A stretch of 64,000 nt of DNA from JBCBSK01 sp965250105 (GTDB taxonomy: Bacteria; Pseudomonadota; Alphaproteobacteria; Rhizobiales; Tepidamorphaceae), in contig OZ252290.1 of NCBI GenBank assembly GCA_965250105.1, positions 1,178,001-1,242,000 on the forward strand, written 5' to 3'. This document shows positions 42,408-51,213 of the stretch, piece by piece (the first letter of the stretch is position 1; every line of letters begins with the position of its first letter). Made by a program: the position numbers and the translations under genes. A model generated the notes under the pieces. It was given only the letters and a program-made list of their open reading frames with translations, had not been told where the DNA came from and did not search any database.

Positions 42408-43898
42408 CTAACCCGTCAGCGTGCGGCGCACCGCATCGCGCCAGCCGGCCAGCTTGGCCCGGCGCAGATCCGCGTCCATGACCGGTTCAAAGCGCCGCTC
42501 GCGCGCCCATGTCGCGGCGAATTCGACCTGATCAGGCCACAAGCCGATATGCGCACCGGCCAGCCAGGCCGCGCCGAGCGCGGTGGTCTCCAGGCTGTGC
42601 GGCCGGTCGACCGGCGCATCCAGCAGATCGGCGAGGCATTGCATGGCCCAGTCGGAGGCGACCATGCCGCCATCGACCCGGAGAACGGTGTCGCCCGCCG
42701 CATCCCCCCAGTCGCGATGCATCGCGTCAAGAAGATCGGCGGTCTGGTAACACACGGCTTCGAGCGCGGCGCGGGCCAGGTCCGCGGGGCCGGTATTGCG
42801 CGTCAGCCCGAACAGCGCGCCGCGCGCCTCCGCGTCCCAATGGGGCGCGCCGAGCCCGACAAAGGCCGGCACCAGATAGACGCGCTGGCCGGGATCGGCC
42901 TGTTCGGCCAGAACGCCCGATTGGGCCGCGTCCGCGATGATGCCGAGCCCGTCGCGCAGCCATTGCACGGCGGCGCCCGCCACGAAGATCGACCCTTCGA
43001 GCGCATAGGTCGCCTGCCCGTCGAGGCGATAGCCGATCGTGGTCAGGAGGCGGTTTTCCGAGCGCACCGGGTCGGAGCCGGTGTTCAGAAGCGCGAAACA
43101 GCCCGTGCCATAGGTCGACTTGATCATGCCCGGCCGGAAACAGGCCTGACCGATCAGCGCGGCCTGTTGATCGCCGGCGACGCCGCGGATCGGGATCGCA
43201 GCGCCCAGGACATCGGGATCGGTGGTGCCGAAATCGGCCGCGCAGTCGAGCACGTCGGGCAGCATGGCGCGCGGCACGCCGAAGAGGTCGAGCAGCGTGT
43301 CGTCCCAGTCCTGCGCCGTGATGTCATAGAGCAGCGTGCGCGATGCGTTGGTCGCGTCGGTGGCATGGCGCGCGCCGCCGGTCAGCTTCCAGACGAGATA
43401 GCTGTCGATGGTGCCGAACAGAACGTCGCCGCGCGCCGCGCTCGCGCGCGCGCCGTCGACATGGTCGAGCAGCCAGGCGATCTTGGTGGCCGAGAAATAG
43501 GGATCGAGCAGAAGCCCGGTCCGGGCAGCGACCATCGCCTCGTGGCCTTCCGCCTTGAGTTCGGCGCAACGTTCGGCCGTGCGCCGGTCCTGCCAGACAA
43601 TGGCGCGATGCAACGGCCGGCCGGTCGTCCGATCCCAGACCGCGACCGTTTCGCGCTGATTGGTGATACCGATGGCCGCGACGTCGCCGGGCGCCACGCC
43701 GGCGCCCGCCAGCGCCGCGCGGCAGGTCGCGAGCGTCGTGCGCCAGATGTCGTCGAGATCGTGCTCGACCCAGCCCGACCGGGGATAGTGCTGGGGGAAT
43801 TCCTCTTGGCCGGTCCCGACGATCGTCCGGTTCCGGTCGAACAGGATGGCGCGGCTCGATGTCGTCCCCTGATCGACGGCCAACACATATCCGGTCAT
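42408..43898 (-). CDS. glpK: Glycerol kinase GlpK
   Basis: 496-residue FGGY-family kinase phosphorylating glycerol to sn-glycerol 3-phosphate. The N-terminal phosphate loop AVDQGTTSSRAILFD, the ITNQRETVAVWDR motif, GVAGDQQAALIGQACFRPGMIKSTYGTGCF and VDGGMVASDWAMQCLADLL are diagnostic. Full length. Its ATG overlaps the stop of glpD (ATGA), so the two are translationally coupled. No glpF, glpR or glycerol ABC transporter genes are in the window. Confidence 0.97.
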   Translation of the reverse strand: MTGYVLAVDQGTTSSRAILFDRNRTIVGTGQEEFPQHYPRSGWVEHDLDDIWRTTLATCRAALAGAGVAPGDVAAIGITNQRETVAVWDRTTGRPLHRAIVWQDRRTAERCAELKAEGHEAMVAARTGLLLDPYFSATKIAWLLDHVDGARASAARGDVLFGTIDSYLVWKLTGGARHATDATNASRTLLYDITAQDWDDTLLDLFGVPRAMLPDVLDCAADFGTTDPDVLGAAIPIRGVAGDQQAALIGQACFRPGMIKSTYGTGCFALLNTGSDPVRSENRLLTTIGYRLDGQATYALEGSIFVAGAAVQWLRDGLGIIADAAQSGVLAEQADPGQRVYLVPAFVGLGAPHWDAEARGALFGLTRNTGPADLARAALEAVCYQTADLLDAMHRDWGDAAGDTVLRVDGGMVASDWAMQCLADLLDAPVDRPHSLETTALGAAWLAGAHIGLWPDQVEFAATWARERRFEPVMDADLRRAKLAGWRDAVRRTLTG

Positions 43899-45478
43899 GA
43901 TGAAGCCCTCGCGGATGATGTCGCTTGTGATGACGTCTCCGGAGCGGCAGGCAGGCGAGACGCATCGGCGAGATAGGCCTGCAACCTGTCGACGGCCGCG
44001 TCATCGAGGACAAGGCCGAGCTTGGAACGCCGCCACAGGATGTCGCTCGGGGTGACCGCCCATTCGCGGGCGACGAGATAGTCGACCTCGCAGGCATGGA
44101 GATCGCCGCCGAAACAGATGCCCATCGCCTCATGCGAGGCCGCATCCCCGACGATGTCCCAGGCGCGAGTACCGTAGTGCCGGACCAGTCTTTCGGCCAG
44201 CGCCGGATCGAGAAAGGGCTTTTCCTCGACGAGGCGGGCGACGAGGGCGTCGGCGCCGTCATGGGGGAAATCCCCGCCGGGCAGGACCGCGCCGGCCGTC
44301 CAGCGGGCCCCGCGCGCGCTAAGCGCTGCCTCGACATGGTCGAGCATGGCCTCGGCCAGCTTGCGATAGGTGGTGATCTTGCCGCCGAAGACGTTGAGCA
44401 CCTTGCCGGTCTCGAGCGATCCGGTCTCGGTCAAGACATAGTCGCGGGTCGCTTCCTGGGCCTTGGAGGCGCCGTCGTCATAAAGCGGCCGGACGCCGGA
44501 ATAGGTCCAGACGATATCGGCCGGCGTTATCTGTTCGGCGAAATACTCGTTCACGGCGTCGCAGAGATAGGCGATCTCGTCATCCGTGATATGGGCGCCG
44601 CCGGGATCGCCGGAATAGTCGCGATCGGTCGTGCCGATCAGCGTGAACGCGCCTTCATAGGGAATGGCGAAGACGATCCGCCCGTCATCGTTCTGGAAGA
44701 TATAGGCGCGGTCATGCGCGAAGAGTTTCGGCACGACGATATGGCTGCCCTGGACCAGCCGGACATGGTGCGGCGGGGTGCTGCCCGTCACCGCGCTCAG
44801 GACCTTGTCCGCCCAGGGGCCGGCGGCATTGACGATCAGCCTCGCCGTCACCTCGGACACCGCGCCCGTCACCGTGTCGCGTAGGCTGATGCGCCAGGCC
44901 GACCCATCATGGCCGGCGCCGACGACTTCGGTGCGCGGCCGGATGACGGCGCCGCGATCGGCGGCATCGCGGGCGTTCAACACGACGAGCCGGGCATCGT
45001 CGACCCAGCAGTCGGAATATTCGAAGGCGGTCCCCTGGCCCGGCTTCAGCGGCCGGCCGAGAGGATCGTCGCCGAGATCAAGCGTCCGCGTTGGCGGCAA
45101 CAGCTTGCGGCCGCCGAGATGGTCGTAGAGGAACAGGCCAAGCCGCAGCAGCCAGGCCGGACGCAGGCCCTTGTGATGCGGCAGCACGAAGCGCAGCGGG
45201 CGGATGATGTGCGGCGCCATGCGCCACAGCACCTCGCGCTCGATCAGCGCCTCGCGGACGAGGCGGAACTCGTAGAATTCGAGATAGCGCAAGCCGCCAT
45301 GGATCAGCTTGGTCGACCAGGACGAGGTGCCGCTGGCGAGATCGTTCATCTCGGCCAGCAAGACCGAGAAGCCGCGCCCCGCCGCATCGCGCGCGATGCC
45401 GCAACCATTGATTCCGCCGCCGACGACGAGGATATCGTAATCGGGCGCGCCAGCCTGATCAGCCGGTTCGGTGCTCAT
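43895..45478 (-). CDS. glpD: Glycerol-3-phosphate dehydrogenase GlpD
   Basis: 527-residue FAD-dependent, membrane-associated dehydrogenase that passes electrons to quinone. FAD motif VVGGGINGCGIARDAAGRGFSVLLAE, then SGTSSWSTKLIHGGLRYLEFYEFRLVREAL, the GlpD signature, and FGGKITTYRKLAEAMLDHVE near the C-terminal domain. ATG 45478 has GAGG 6 nt upstream; the longer open frame is not conserved. Upstream lies the malyl-CoA lyase gene (56 nt), which may share the transcript. Confidence 0.96.
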   Translation of the reverse strand: MSTEPADQAGAPDYDILVVGGGINGCGIARDAAGRGFSVLLAEMNDLASGTSSWSTKLIHGGLRYLEFYEFRLVREALIEREVLWRMAPHIIRPLRFVLPHHKGLRPAWLLRLGLFLYDHLGGRKLLPPTRTLDLGDDPLGRPLKPGQGTAFEYSDCWVDDARLVVLNARDAADRGAVIRPRTEVVGAGHDGSAWRISLRDTVTGAVSEVTARLIVNAAGPWADKVLSAVTGSTPPHHVRLVQGSHIVVPKLFAHDRAYIFQNDDGRIVFAIPYEGAFTLIGTTDRDYSGDPGGAHITDDEIAYLCDAVNEYFAEQITPADIVWTYSGVRPLYDDGASKAQEATRDYVLTETGSLETGKVLNVFGGKITTYRKLAEAMLDHVEAALSARGARWTAGAVLPGGDFPHDGADALVARLVEEKPFLDPALAERLVRHYGTRAWDIVGDAASHEAMGICFGGDLHACEVDYLVAREWAVTPSDILWRRSKLGLVLDDAAVDRLQAYLADASRLPAAPETSSQATSSARASS

Positions 45479-45534
45479 CTGCGCCTCGTCAGCCGCGTTA
45501 CACGTTGCCGTCCAGGGCGATCTGGACTGGCTGG

Positions 45535-46512
45535 TCAGCGTTCCGCGATCTGCCGGGCCTTCTCGACCAGGACCTCTGCCTGGCGGATCGAGGCATAGTC
45601 GATCAGCCGACCGTCGAGCGACACCGCCCCCTTGCCGGCGGCTTCCGCCTCGGCCATGGCGGCGAGAATGCGCTTGGCCTTGTCGACTTCCGCCTCGGAC
45701 GGGCTCATGACCTCGTTGGCGAGCCCGATCTGGCTCGGATGGATGGCCCATTTGCCCTCACAGCCGAGCACGGCGGCGCGGCGCGCGGCCGCGCGATAGC
45801 CATCGGCATCGGAGAAATCGCCGAACGGGCCGTCGATCGGCCTGAGCCCGTTGGCGCGCGCGGCCACCACCATGCGGGCGATCGCGTAATGCCACATATC
45901 GCCCCAGTGAACCGCGCGGTCGCCGTCGGTGTCCGGGTCGGTCAGGACGGCATAGTCGGGATTGACGCCGCCGATCATGGTGGTGCGCGCCCGCGTGCTG
46001 GCGGCATAGTCGGCGACGCCGAAATGCAGGCTTTCATTGCGCGGCGAGGCGGCGGCGATCTCGGAGATGTTCTGCATGCCGAGCGCGGTCTCGATGATGT
46101 GTTCGAGCCCGATCCGCTTCTTGTAGCCCTTGGCGTCCTCGATCTGGGTCAAGAGCATGTCGACGGCATAGACATCGGCCGCCGTGCCAACCTTCGGCAC
46201 CATGATGAGGTCGAGCCGCTCGCCGGCCTGCTCGACGATCTCGATCACGTCGCGATACATATAATGCGTGTCGAGCCCGTTGATGCGCACCGACATCGTC
46301 TTGTTGCCCCAGTCGATCTCGTTCAGCGCCTTGACGATGTTCTTGCGCGCCTGCTCCTTCTCGTCGGGCGCGACCGCGTCTTCGAGATCGAGGAAGATGA
46401 CGTCGACATCCGACGCGGCCGCCTTGTCGAACATTTTCGGCTGACTGCCGGGCACGGCGAGTTCGCTGCGATTGAGGCGCGCCGGCGCCTGCGACACGGA
46501 ATGAAAGCTCAT
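45535..46512 (-). CDS. mcl1: L-malyl-CoA/beta-methylmalyl-CoA lyase (HpcH/CitE family)
   Basis: 325-residue CoA-ester lyase of the CitE superfamily. The N-terminal RLNRSELAVPGSQPKMFDKAAASDVDVIFLDLEDAVAPDEK, VRINGLDTHYMYRDVIEIVEQAGERLDLIMVPKVGTAADVYAVD and GKWAIHPSQIGLANEVMSPSE follow the Rhodobacter Mcl1 sequence closely as I recall it. It reversibly splits malyl-CoA to acetyl-CoA and glyoxylate (or methylmalyl-CoA to propionyl-CoA and glyoxylate), with Mg bound by the LDLEDAV Glu/Asp region. ATG 46512 was chosen at the start of conservation. No ethylmalonyl-CoA pathway genes are adjacent. Confidence 0.9.
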   Translation of the reverse strand: MSFHSVSQAPARLNRSELAVPGSQPKMFDKAAASDVDVIFLDLEDAVAPDEKEQARKNIVKALNEIDWGNKTMSVRINGLDTHYMYRDVIEIVEQAGERLDLIMVPKVGTAADVYAVDMLLTQIEDAKGYKKRIGLEHIIETALGMQNISEIAAASPRNESLHFGVADYAASTRARTTMIGGVNPDYAVLTDPDTDGDRAVHWGDMWHYAIARMVVAARANGLRPIDGPFGDFSDADGYRAAARRAAVLGCEGKWAIHPSQIGLANEVMSPSEAEVDKAKRILAAMAEAEAAGKGAVSLDGRLIDYASIRQAEVLVEKARQIAER

Positions 46513-46871
46513 GGCACGATCCCCACTTTTGTCTGCCTGCTTGATGGACGTTTCCCGCGAAGTGGTCGGGCGGCGGGCGGCGCGAGTCAATGCCTTTTTC
46601 CGAACCGCCCGAGTGGCAGGCACGGGACCGGGCGGCCGTCAATCGGCCTAAGGGCCTTCTTGAAGCGCGCGCCGGCGCCGGCTAATCCCTCGAATCATGA
46701 CCGCCCGCGACCAGATGACTAGATCAAAGCATCGTTTCACGGTCCGCTCGACGGCGGAAACGCGGTCATGCCAACCAGTTGTCTTGCGGACTTAACATTT
46801 TGGGACGACTATTCGCCGGCGAGATCTCATCAAGCCGCCGACGACCCGGCCAAGACGAGGACAAGAACTCC
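46513..46871. other. Gene-free region between mcl1 and a small conserved gene
   Basis: A 359-bp divergent intergenic stretch. It must hold promoters for mcl1 (minus) and the gene at 46872 (plus). I see no operator, RNA gene or strong hairpin in it. Open frames here are short and without homology features. Confidence 0.5.
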
Positions 46872-47078
46872 ATGACCGAGAAACCGCCCGTCGTTCATAT
46901 CGGGGAGAATTCACCCGAACGCGTCGCCTACACCTTGATGCGTCACGTGATCAAGGCGGAAAACATCTCGCCGGACCAGATCGACCGGGACCTGATCCTA
47001 GACATCTACGCCGAATGCCTGATCGCGGTGCGCGAACCCGAACGCCGCCTGCCGAACGGCAGCGACGATACGGATTAG
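46872..47078 (+). CDS. Small conserved hypothetical protein
   Basis: 68-residue soluble protein. The central pattern ENSPERVAYTLMRHVIKAE and DLILDIYAECLIAVREPERR is that of a short protein widespread in alphaproteobacteria, without known function. ATG 46872 was chosen at the start of this pattern; the frame is open upstream but that part is unlike anything coding. No motif for catalysis or export. Confidence 0.75.
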   Translation: MTEKPPVVHIGENSPERVAYTLMRHVIKAENISPDQIDRDLILDIYAECLIAVREPERRLPNGSDDTD

Positions 47079-47084
47079 CGGGCC

Positions 47085-47224
47085 GTTGAAAAGGTCCTGA
47101 TCTTTCGAGACGGCCCCGTGGGCCTCCTCGGGATGAGGCCCAACCGTTTGATGTTCCTCATCCCGAGGGCGCGCGCAGCGAGCGTCTCGACGGACGGGCG
47201 ACGGTCGAGGTCGCCTCTTTCAAC
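47085..47224. repeat. 140-bp nested palindromic intergenic element
   Basis: Three nested perfect stems share one centre: GTTGAAA 47085-47091 with TTTCAAC 47218-47224; TCGAGACG 47105-47112 with CGTCTCGA 47183-47190; CCTCGGGATGAGG 47126-47138 with CCTCATCCCGAGG 47156-47168 (13 bp, 17-nt loop). It matches the style of the CTCATCCTGAGG-type repeats found many times in rhizobial genomes. Lies between convergent genes and may stop transcription from both. Confidence 0.8.
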
Positions 47225-47277
47225 AACCTGCTGGAGATCATCGGCGCCCGGATCGCCGCGACGGCATGGCCCCCGGG

Positions 47278-47787
47278 CTATTCGGGCCGGGTGATGTAGA
47301 GGATCGCGATCAGGATGAAGCTCGCGAAGGTATAGGCCTTCATCTGGCCGTCCCAGGTGCTGGCCCACATGGCGAACCATTCCGCGCCGATGACGGCGAA
47401 GCCCGTATACCAGACGAGGATGGCCACGATGGCGCCGGCGACGGCGGTCATCTTGCCGGTCGCGGGATTCGAGCCCGTGACGGCCGACATCCCGATCAGG
47501 ACACCGCCCAGGAGGAACAGCGCGCCGGTTACCAGTTCGCCGGCGATGATCAGCGTATAGAAGGCGCGCTGCACCGCCTCGTCGGTGATCGCACGGCCCT
47601 GAATGGCGCTGCCGTCGAACCAGGGCTCGAAGGAATCCATCGCCAGGACATGGCGGACGAACTGCCAATTGCTGTCATAGTCGACGATATTGGTATAGCC
47701 GACGATCAGGCCGAACAGGCCGATCGACAGAGCGAGGACCGCCTTCAGCGCCCGCTCCATGCGCTGCAACCGAGTGTCCGCTGTCAT
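47278..47787 (-). CDS. DUF2165 family membrane protein
   Basis: 169-residue inner-membrane protein with four helices (AVLALSIGLFGLIVGYTNI, FYTLIIAGELVTGALFLLGGVLIGM, MTAVAGAIVAILVWYTGFAVIGAEWFAMW, FASFILIAILYI). The DUF2165 marks are NIVDYDSNWQFVRHVLAMD and a conserved glutamate in the second helix (AGELVTG). ATG 47787 has AAGGAA 9 nt upstream. Function unknown. Confidence 0.85.
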   Translation of the reverse strand: MTADTRLQRMERALKAVLALSIGLFGLIVGYTNIVDYDSNWQFVRHVLAMDSFEPWFDGSAIQGRAITDEAVQRAFYTLIIAGELVTGALFLLGGVLIGMSAVTGSNPATGKMTAVAGAIVAILVWYTGFAVIGAEWFAMWASTWDGQMKAYTFASFILIAILYITRPE

Positions 47788-47969
47788 GTGACGGTTCCTT
47801 CCCCGATGATCGGCCGAGATCCGGGACGATGCCCCCACGCACGGCGCCATTGTCACGCGACCGGCATCTCTTGAATCTCTCTAAGCTTTTGTTTTAACGC
47901 GCTTTCGCGGGATCAGGCTGTAGCGGATCTGACGCCGCCTGTCCATGTTCCACGGGGCTTGCGTGTGGC

Positions 47970-48137
47970 CTACCGCGTCACGCCCTCATTGGCGGGCATG
48001 GGCAGGATGCCGGACAGGAAGTCGTTATAGATGACCACGAGGACGAGCATCAGCACCAGAAAGACGAGCCCGCCATAGAGGAACTGTTTGGGCGTCGGTC
48101 TCGCGCTATACGCGCTCAACCATCTCAGCATGTTCAT
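47970..48137 (-). CDS. Small single-span membrane protein, paralogue of 25232-25432
   Basis: 55-residue protein: basic/aromatic N-terminus (MNMLRWLSAYSARPTPKQF), one helix (LYGGLVFLVLMLVLVVIY) and a short tail with YNDFLSGILPMPANE. The Y-x-D-x-LSG-x4-PAN tail and helix match the protein at 25232-25432. ATG 48137 has GAGGACA 5-6 nt upstream, the same Shine-Dalgarno string as its paralogue. Function unknown; about 700 bp from a CRISPR array. Confidence 0.6.
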   Translation of the reverse strand: MNMLRWLSAYSARPTPKQFLYGGLVFLVLMLVLVVIYNDFLSGILPMPANEGVTR

Positions 48138-48264
48138 GGATATGTCCTCACGACGCACGCGCCGATCGCACGACCGGGCCGGTCATGACTATAGCACGGC
48201 CGCGCACCCAATCAGCCCGCGCCAGCGGCGAGCACAGATTTCTGACCGTCTTGACTCGGTGTCG

Positions 48265-48729
48265 CTATCTCGGCGCCAGCAGGGAGAAAATAAGCGTGCG
48301 TTGCCCCTCTAGTCGGCCAGGCTTGACGAAGAGAAAAGACTTGTCGTCCAGTTCGTAGCCTCGGCCGGATCTACCTGCGGGGCGGAGCGACACGGTTTGG
48401 CCCAGAACCTCGATGGCGGTTCCCGCCGAGGCGTTCGTCGGTACGATACCAGTGCAGGTCTCTCGGCCGCTGGGAGTGGTTCCGCGTCGGAACCAAAAAG
48501 CGGTCGTTACCAGATCGTCGCCCTTGTAACGCATCCGGCCGTTTTCGCTCACGGTCGTGTGTCCCAGCCGTTCGGCGCGTGAGGCCCAGCCATTGAAGCT
48601 GGGGCGCGTATCGATGCAGACGGTTTTATATTCGGATAGGAAGCGTGTCAGGTTCGACTGCCCGCCCGATGTCGTGGTCTGACAGCCTGCGAGCGCAAGA
48701 CAACACAGAACCAGCGCAAAGGCCCTCAT
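48265..48729 (-). CDS. Putative lipoprotein, hypothetical
   Basis: 154-residue protein with a lipoprotein signal: MRAFALVLCCLALAGC, lipobox LAGC at residues about 12-15, followed by QTTTSGG. The mature part has two cysteines (TVCIDTRP, ETCTGIV) that could pair in the periplasm, and a C-terminal KSFLFVKPGRLEGQRTLIFSLL. No family recognised. The gene lies between the small membrane gene and the CRISPR array. GTG 48732 is an alternative start. Confidence 0.65.
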   Translation of the reverse strand: MRAFALVLCCLALAGCQTTTSGGQSNLTRFLSEYKTVCIDTRPSFNGWASRAERLGHTTVSENGRMRYKGDDLVTTAFWFRRGTTPSGRETCTGIVPTNASAGTAIEVLGQTVSLRPAGRSGRGYELDDKSFLFVKPGRLEGQRTLIFSLLAPR

Positions 48730-48849
48730 CACATCCCCCCATTAGCTGGATCGCAGTGAACCTCAGGATGGCCTGGAGGTCGAGGGCAATCCGTTTTTTG
48801 GCGCGGGCGCGGAATTCGCTCGGCGATAAAATCCGCGACAGCGGAACTC

Positions 48850-49183
48850 AGGTTCATCCCCGCGCGGACGGGGAACACAAGGCGCGGTTGCGTCATGATC
48901 AGGCGAGCACCGGTTCATCCCCGCGCGGGCGGGAAACACAGCCTGGGACCGGATAGCCGCGCGGTTCTCGTCGGTTCATCCCCGCGCAAGCGGGGAACAC
49001 CGTGTGAGGACGGAAAGGAGGTTGAGTGATGTCGGTTCATCCCCGCGCAGGCGGGGAACACTGCCGCGCGCTCAACCTGATGACAGTGCAGGGCGGTTCA
49101 TCCCCGCGCAGGCGGGGAACACTGCCGCGCGCTCAACCTGATGACAGTGCAGGGCGGTTCATCCCCGCGCAGGCGGGGAACAC
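48850..49183 (-). CRISPR. Type I-E CRISPR array, six repeats, no cas genes
   Basis: Six 29-nt repeats (plus-strand form CGGTTCATCCCCGCGC, then AGGCGGGGAACAC) begin at 48850, 48911, 48972, 49033, 49094 and 49155, a strict 61-bp period with 32-nt spacers. The three right-hand repeats are identical; divergence grows leftward and the leftmost has lost its first base, so the leader should be on the right (49184-49306) and transcription on the minus strand. The two right-most spacers (49062-49093 and 49123-49154) are identical. No cas gene is within the window. Confidence 0.97.
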
Positions 49184-49306
49184 TCTTCCGACAAACGCTT
49201 GATCGCGCGTCACAATTCTATTGTCAAAGAGCCCACCAAGCGTTCCCGCTTTGGTCCAGAACTAAAAATCCCAAGCCGGCTTCCCCGGCCTGCCCGGCCA
49301 CCCGTG

Positions 49307-50821
49307 TCAGTCGCCGAGATGCACCCAGACCGATTTCGTCTGGGTATATTGGGTCAACGCCTCGAAACATTTGTCGCGGCCATTGCCGGTCTGCTTGAAG
49401 CCACCCCAGGGCGAGGTCGTGTCGCCATGGTCGAAACAGTTCACCCAGACGACGCCGGCCTCGACATCGCGGGCGAACTTGTGGGCGATCGTCACATCCT
49501 TAGTCCAGATCGCGGCCGCCAGGCCGAACATGGTGTCGTTGGCAAGCTCCACCGCATGGTCGGCATCGCGGACCGGGATGACGGCGCCGACCGGCCCGAA
49601 GATCTCCTCGCGGGCGATGGTCATCGTATTGTCGACGCCGGTGAACAGCGTCGGTTCGACATAGCAGCCCGCTTCGAGGCCTTGCGGCACGCCGCCGCCG
49701 AAATCGAGCTTGGCGCCCTCGGTCTTGCCGGTTTCGATATAGGACAGGACGCGCGCCTGCTGTTCCTGGGTGACGAGCGGCCCCATGGTCGTGCCCGGAT
49801 CGAGCGGATCGCCGGGCCGGTAGGCCGACCGCGCCTTCTCGATGAAAGCCGCGACGAAATCGTCATGGATCGCCTTCTCGACCATGATGCGCGAGCCGGC
49901 ATTGCAGACCTCGCCCTGATTGGCGTAGATGCCGTTGACTGCGTATTCGGCCGCCCTGTCGAGATCCTCGGCATCGGCGAGGACGATATGCGGCGTCTTG
50001 CCGCCGCATTCGGTCGTCACCCGCTTCATGTTCGACTGGCCGGCATAGACCAGCATCAGCTTGCCGACCTCGACCGAGCCAGTGAAGCCGATCTTGTCGA
50101 CATCCATGTGGAGCGCCAGCGCTTTGCCGGCTTCCTCGCCAAGCCCCGTGACGACGTTCAATACGCCCGCCGGACCGCCCGCCTCGACGAAGAGCCGGGC
50201 CAGCAGGAGCGCCGAGAGCGGCGACTGTTCAGCCGGCTTCAGAACCACCGAATTGCCCGTCGCCAGGGCCGGGCCGAGCTTCCACGCCGCCATCATCAGC
50301 GGGTAGTTCCACGGCACGATGCAGCCGACGACGCCGAGCGGTTGGCGCAGGATGTAATGCAGCGCCGACGCCGCGGTATTGGTCACCGCCCCGTCGAACT
50401 TGTCGATCGTCTCGCCGAAATAGCGGAAGGTCGTCGCCGACAGCGGCACATCGACCGTCAGCATGTCCGAAATCGGCTTGCCCATGTCGAGCGTGTCGAG
50501 CAGCGCGAATTCGGCGGCGTGTTGGTCGACGAGATCGGCGAAGCGGTAAAGCACGTCGAGCCGCGCACGTGGCTCCATCCGCGACCAGACGCCTGATCTG
50601 AACGCCTTGCGGGCCGCCGCGACCGCCCGGTCGACATCGCCGGCCGTCCCGCGCGCCACCTCCGCGACGACCTCGCCATTGGCCGGATTGAGCGAGGCGA
50701 ACCGGCCGCCCTCTCGCGGCTCGACGAAATCGCCGTCGATGAAAAGCCGGGTCTCCGGCACCAGCGCCGAGGCGCGCGCATGCCAATCGGCCACGGTGAA
50801 ATCGCCAGGTTGAACGGTCAT
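49307..50821 (-). CDS. Aldehyde dehydrogenase, PuuC-like (gamma-glutamyl-aminobutyraldehyde type)
   Basis: 504-residue NAD(P)-dependent aldehyde dehydrogenase. Catalytic Glu271 (TTECGGKTPH) and Cys306 (NQGEVCNAGSR) are present, with IVPWNYPLMMAAWK and FTGSVEVGK. The ECGGK motif and the C-terminal FDHGDTTSPWGGFKQTGNGRDKCFEAL match PuuC-type enzymes of putrescine or aminoaldehyde breakdown. ATG 50821 has GGAGGG 8 nt upstream. No other polyamine genes are beside it. It ends next to the presumed CRISPR leader, with a 123-bp gap. Confidence 0.88.
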   Translation of the reverse strand: MTVQPGDFTVADWHARASALVPETRLFIDGDFVEPREGGRFASLNPANGEVVAEVARGTAGDVDRAVAAARKAFRSGVWSRMEPRARLDVLYRFADLVDQHAAEFALLDTLDMGKPISDMLTVDVPLSATTFRYFGETIDKFDGAVTNTAASALHYILRQPLGVVGCIVPWNYPLMMAAWKLGPALATGNSVVLKPAEQSPLSALLLARLFVEAGGPAGVLNVVTGLGEEAGKALALHMDVDKIGFTGSVEVGKLMLVYAGQSNMKRVTTECGGKTPHIVLADAEDLDRAAEYAVNGIYANQGEVCNAGSRIMVEKAIHDDFVAAFIEKARSAYRPGDPLDPGTTMGPLVTQEQQARVLSYIETGKTEGAKLDFGGGVPQGLEAGCYVEPTLFTGVDNTMTIAREEIFGPVGAVIPVRDADHAVELANDTMFGLAAAIWTKDVTIAHKFARDVEAGVVWVNCFDHGDTTSPWGGFKQTGNGRDKCFEALTQYTQTKSVWVHLGD

Positions 50822-51213
50822 CCGAAAGCCCTCCCGAGAAACGGCGCAAAGAAAACGGCGGAAGCGGCGGCACCCGCCGCACGGCCCCGACGGGCGATGA
50901 TAGACGGGGCGCGCGGGCAGCGTCACCTGAAATCGCTAGCGCCCGCCGCGCAGGTGCCATCGCGGTCCGAGCAGGCCCGGCTCGGCATCGCCATGGCCGG
51001 GTTTCTGGCGGCGGCTTCACACGCGGAGAGTTGGGGCGCATGGCGCCTTGTTGCAAATCATTCCTAACACGCCTTGACTCTGTTGCAAATCGTTCGCATT
51101 GTCATTCTAAGGTTGGTCGACTACGATCGTGCCCCGGGGTGCTCCCGTCCGACCGGCCATCCGTCACCCAACACCGGCCGCGCCGCGCGGCCCGTCCCAT
51201 CGAGGAGCATGAC
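50822..51213 (+). promoter_or_regulatory. Upstream region of metal ABC operon with Fur/Mur-like boxes
   Basis: 392-bp gene-free region. TGCAAATCGTTCGCA at 51084-51098 is an imperfect palindrome of the alphaproteobacterial Fur/Mur type. TTGCAAATCATTC recurs at 51051-51063, 32 bp earlier. TTGACT at 51074-51079 may be a -35 element. The first 230 bp are GC-rich with nothing recognisable. Suggests iron- or manganese-dependent repression of the operon at 51214. Confidence 0.55.
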
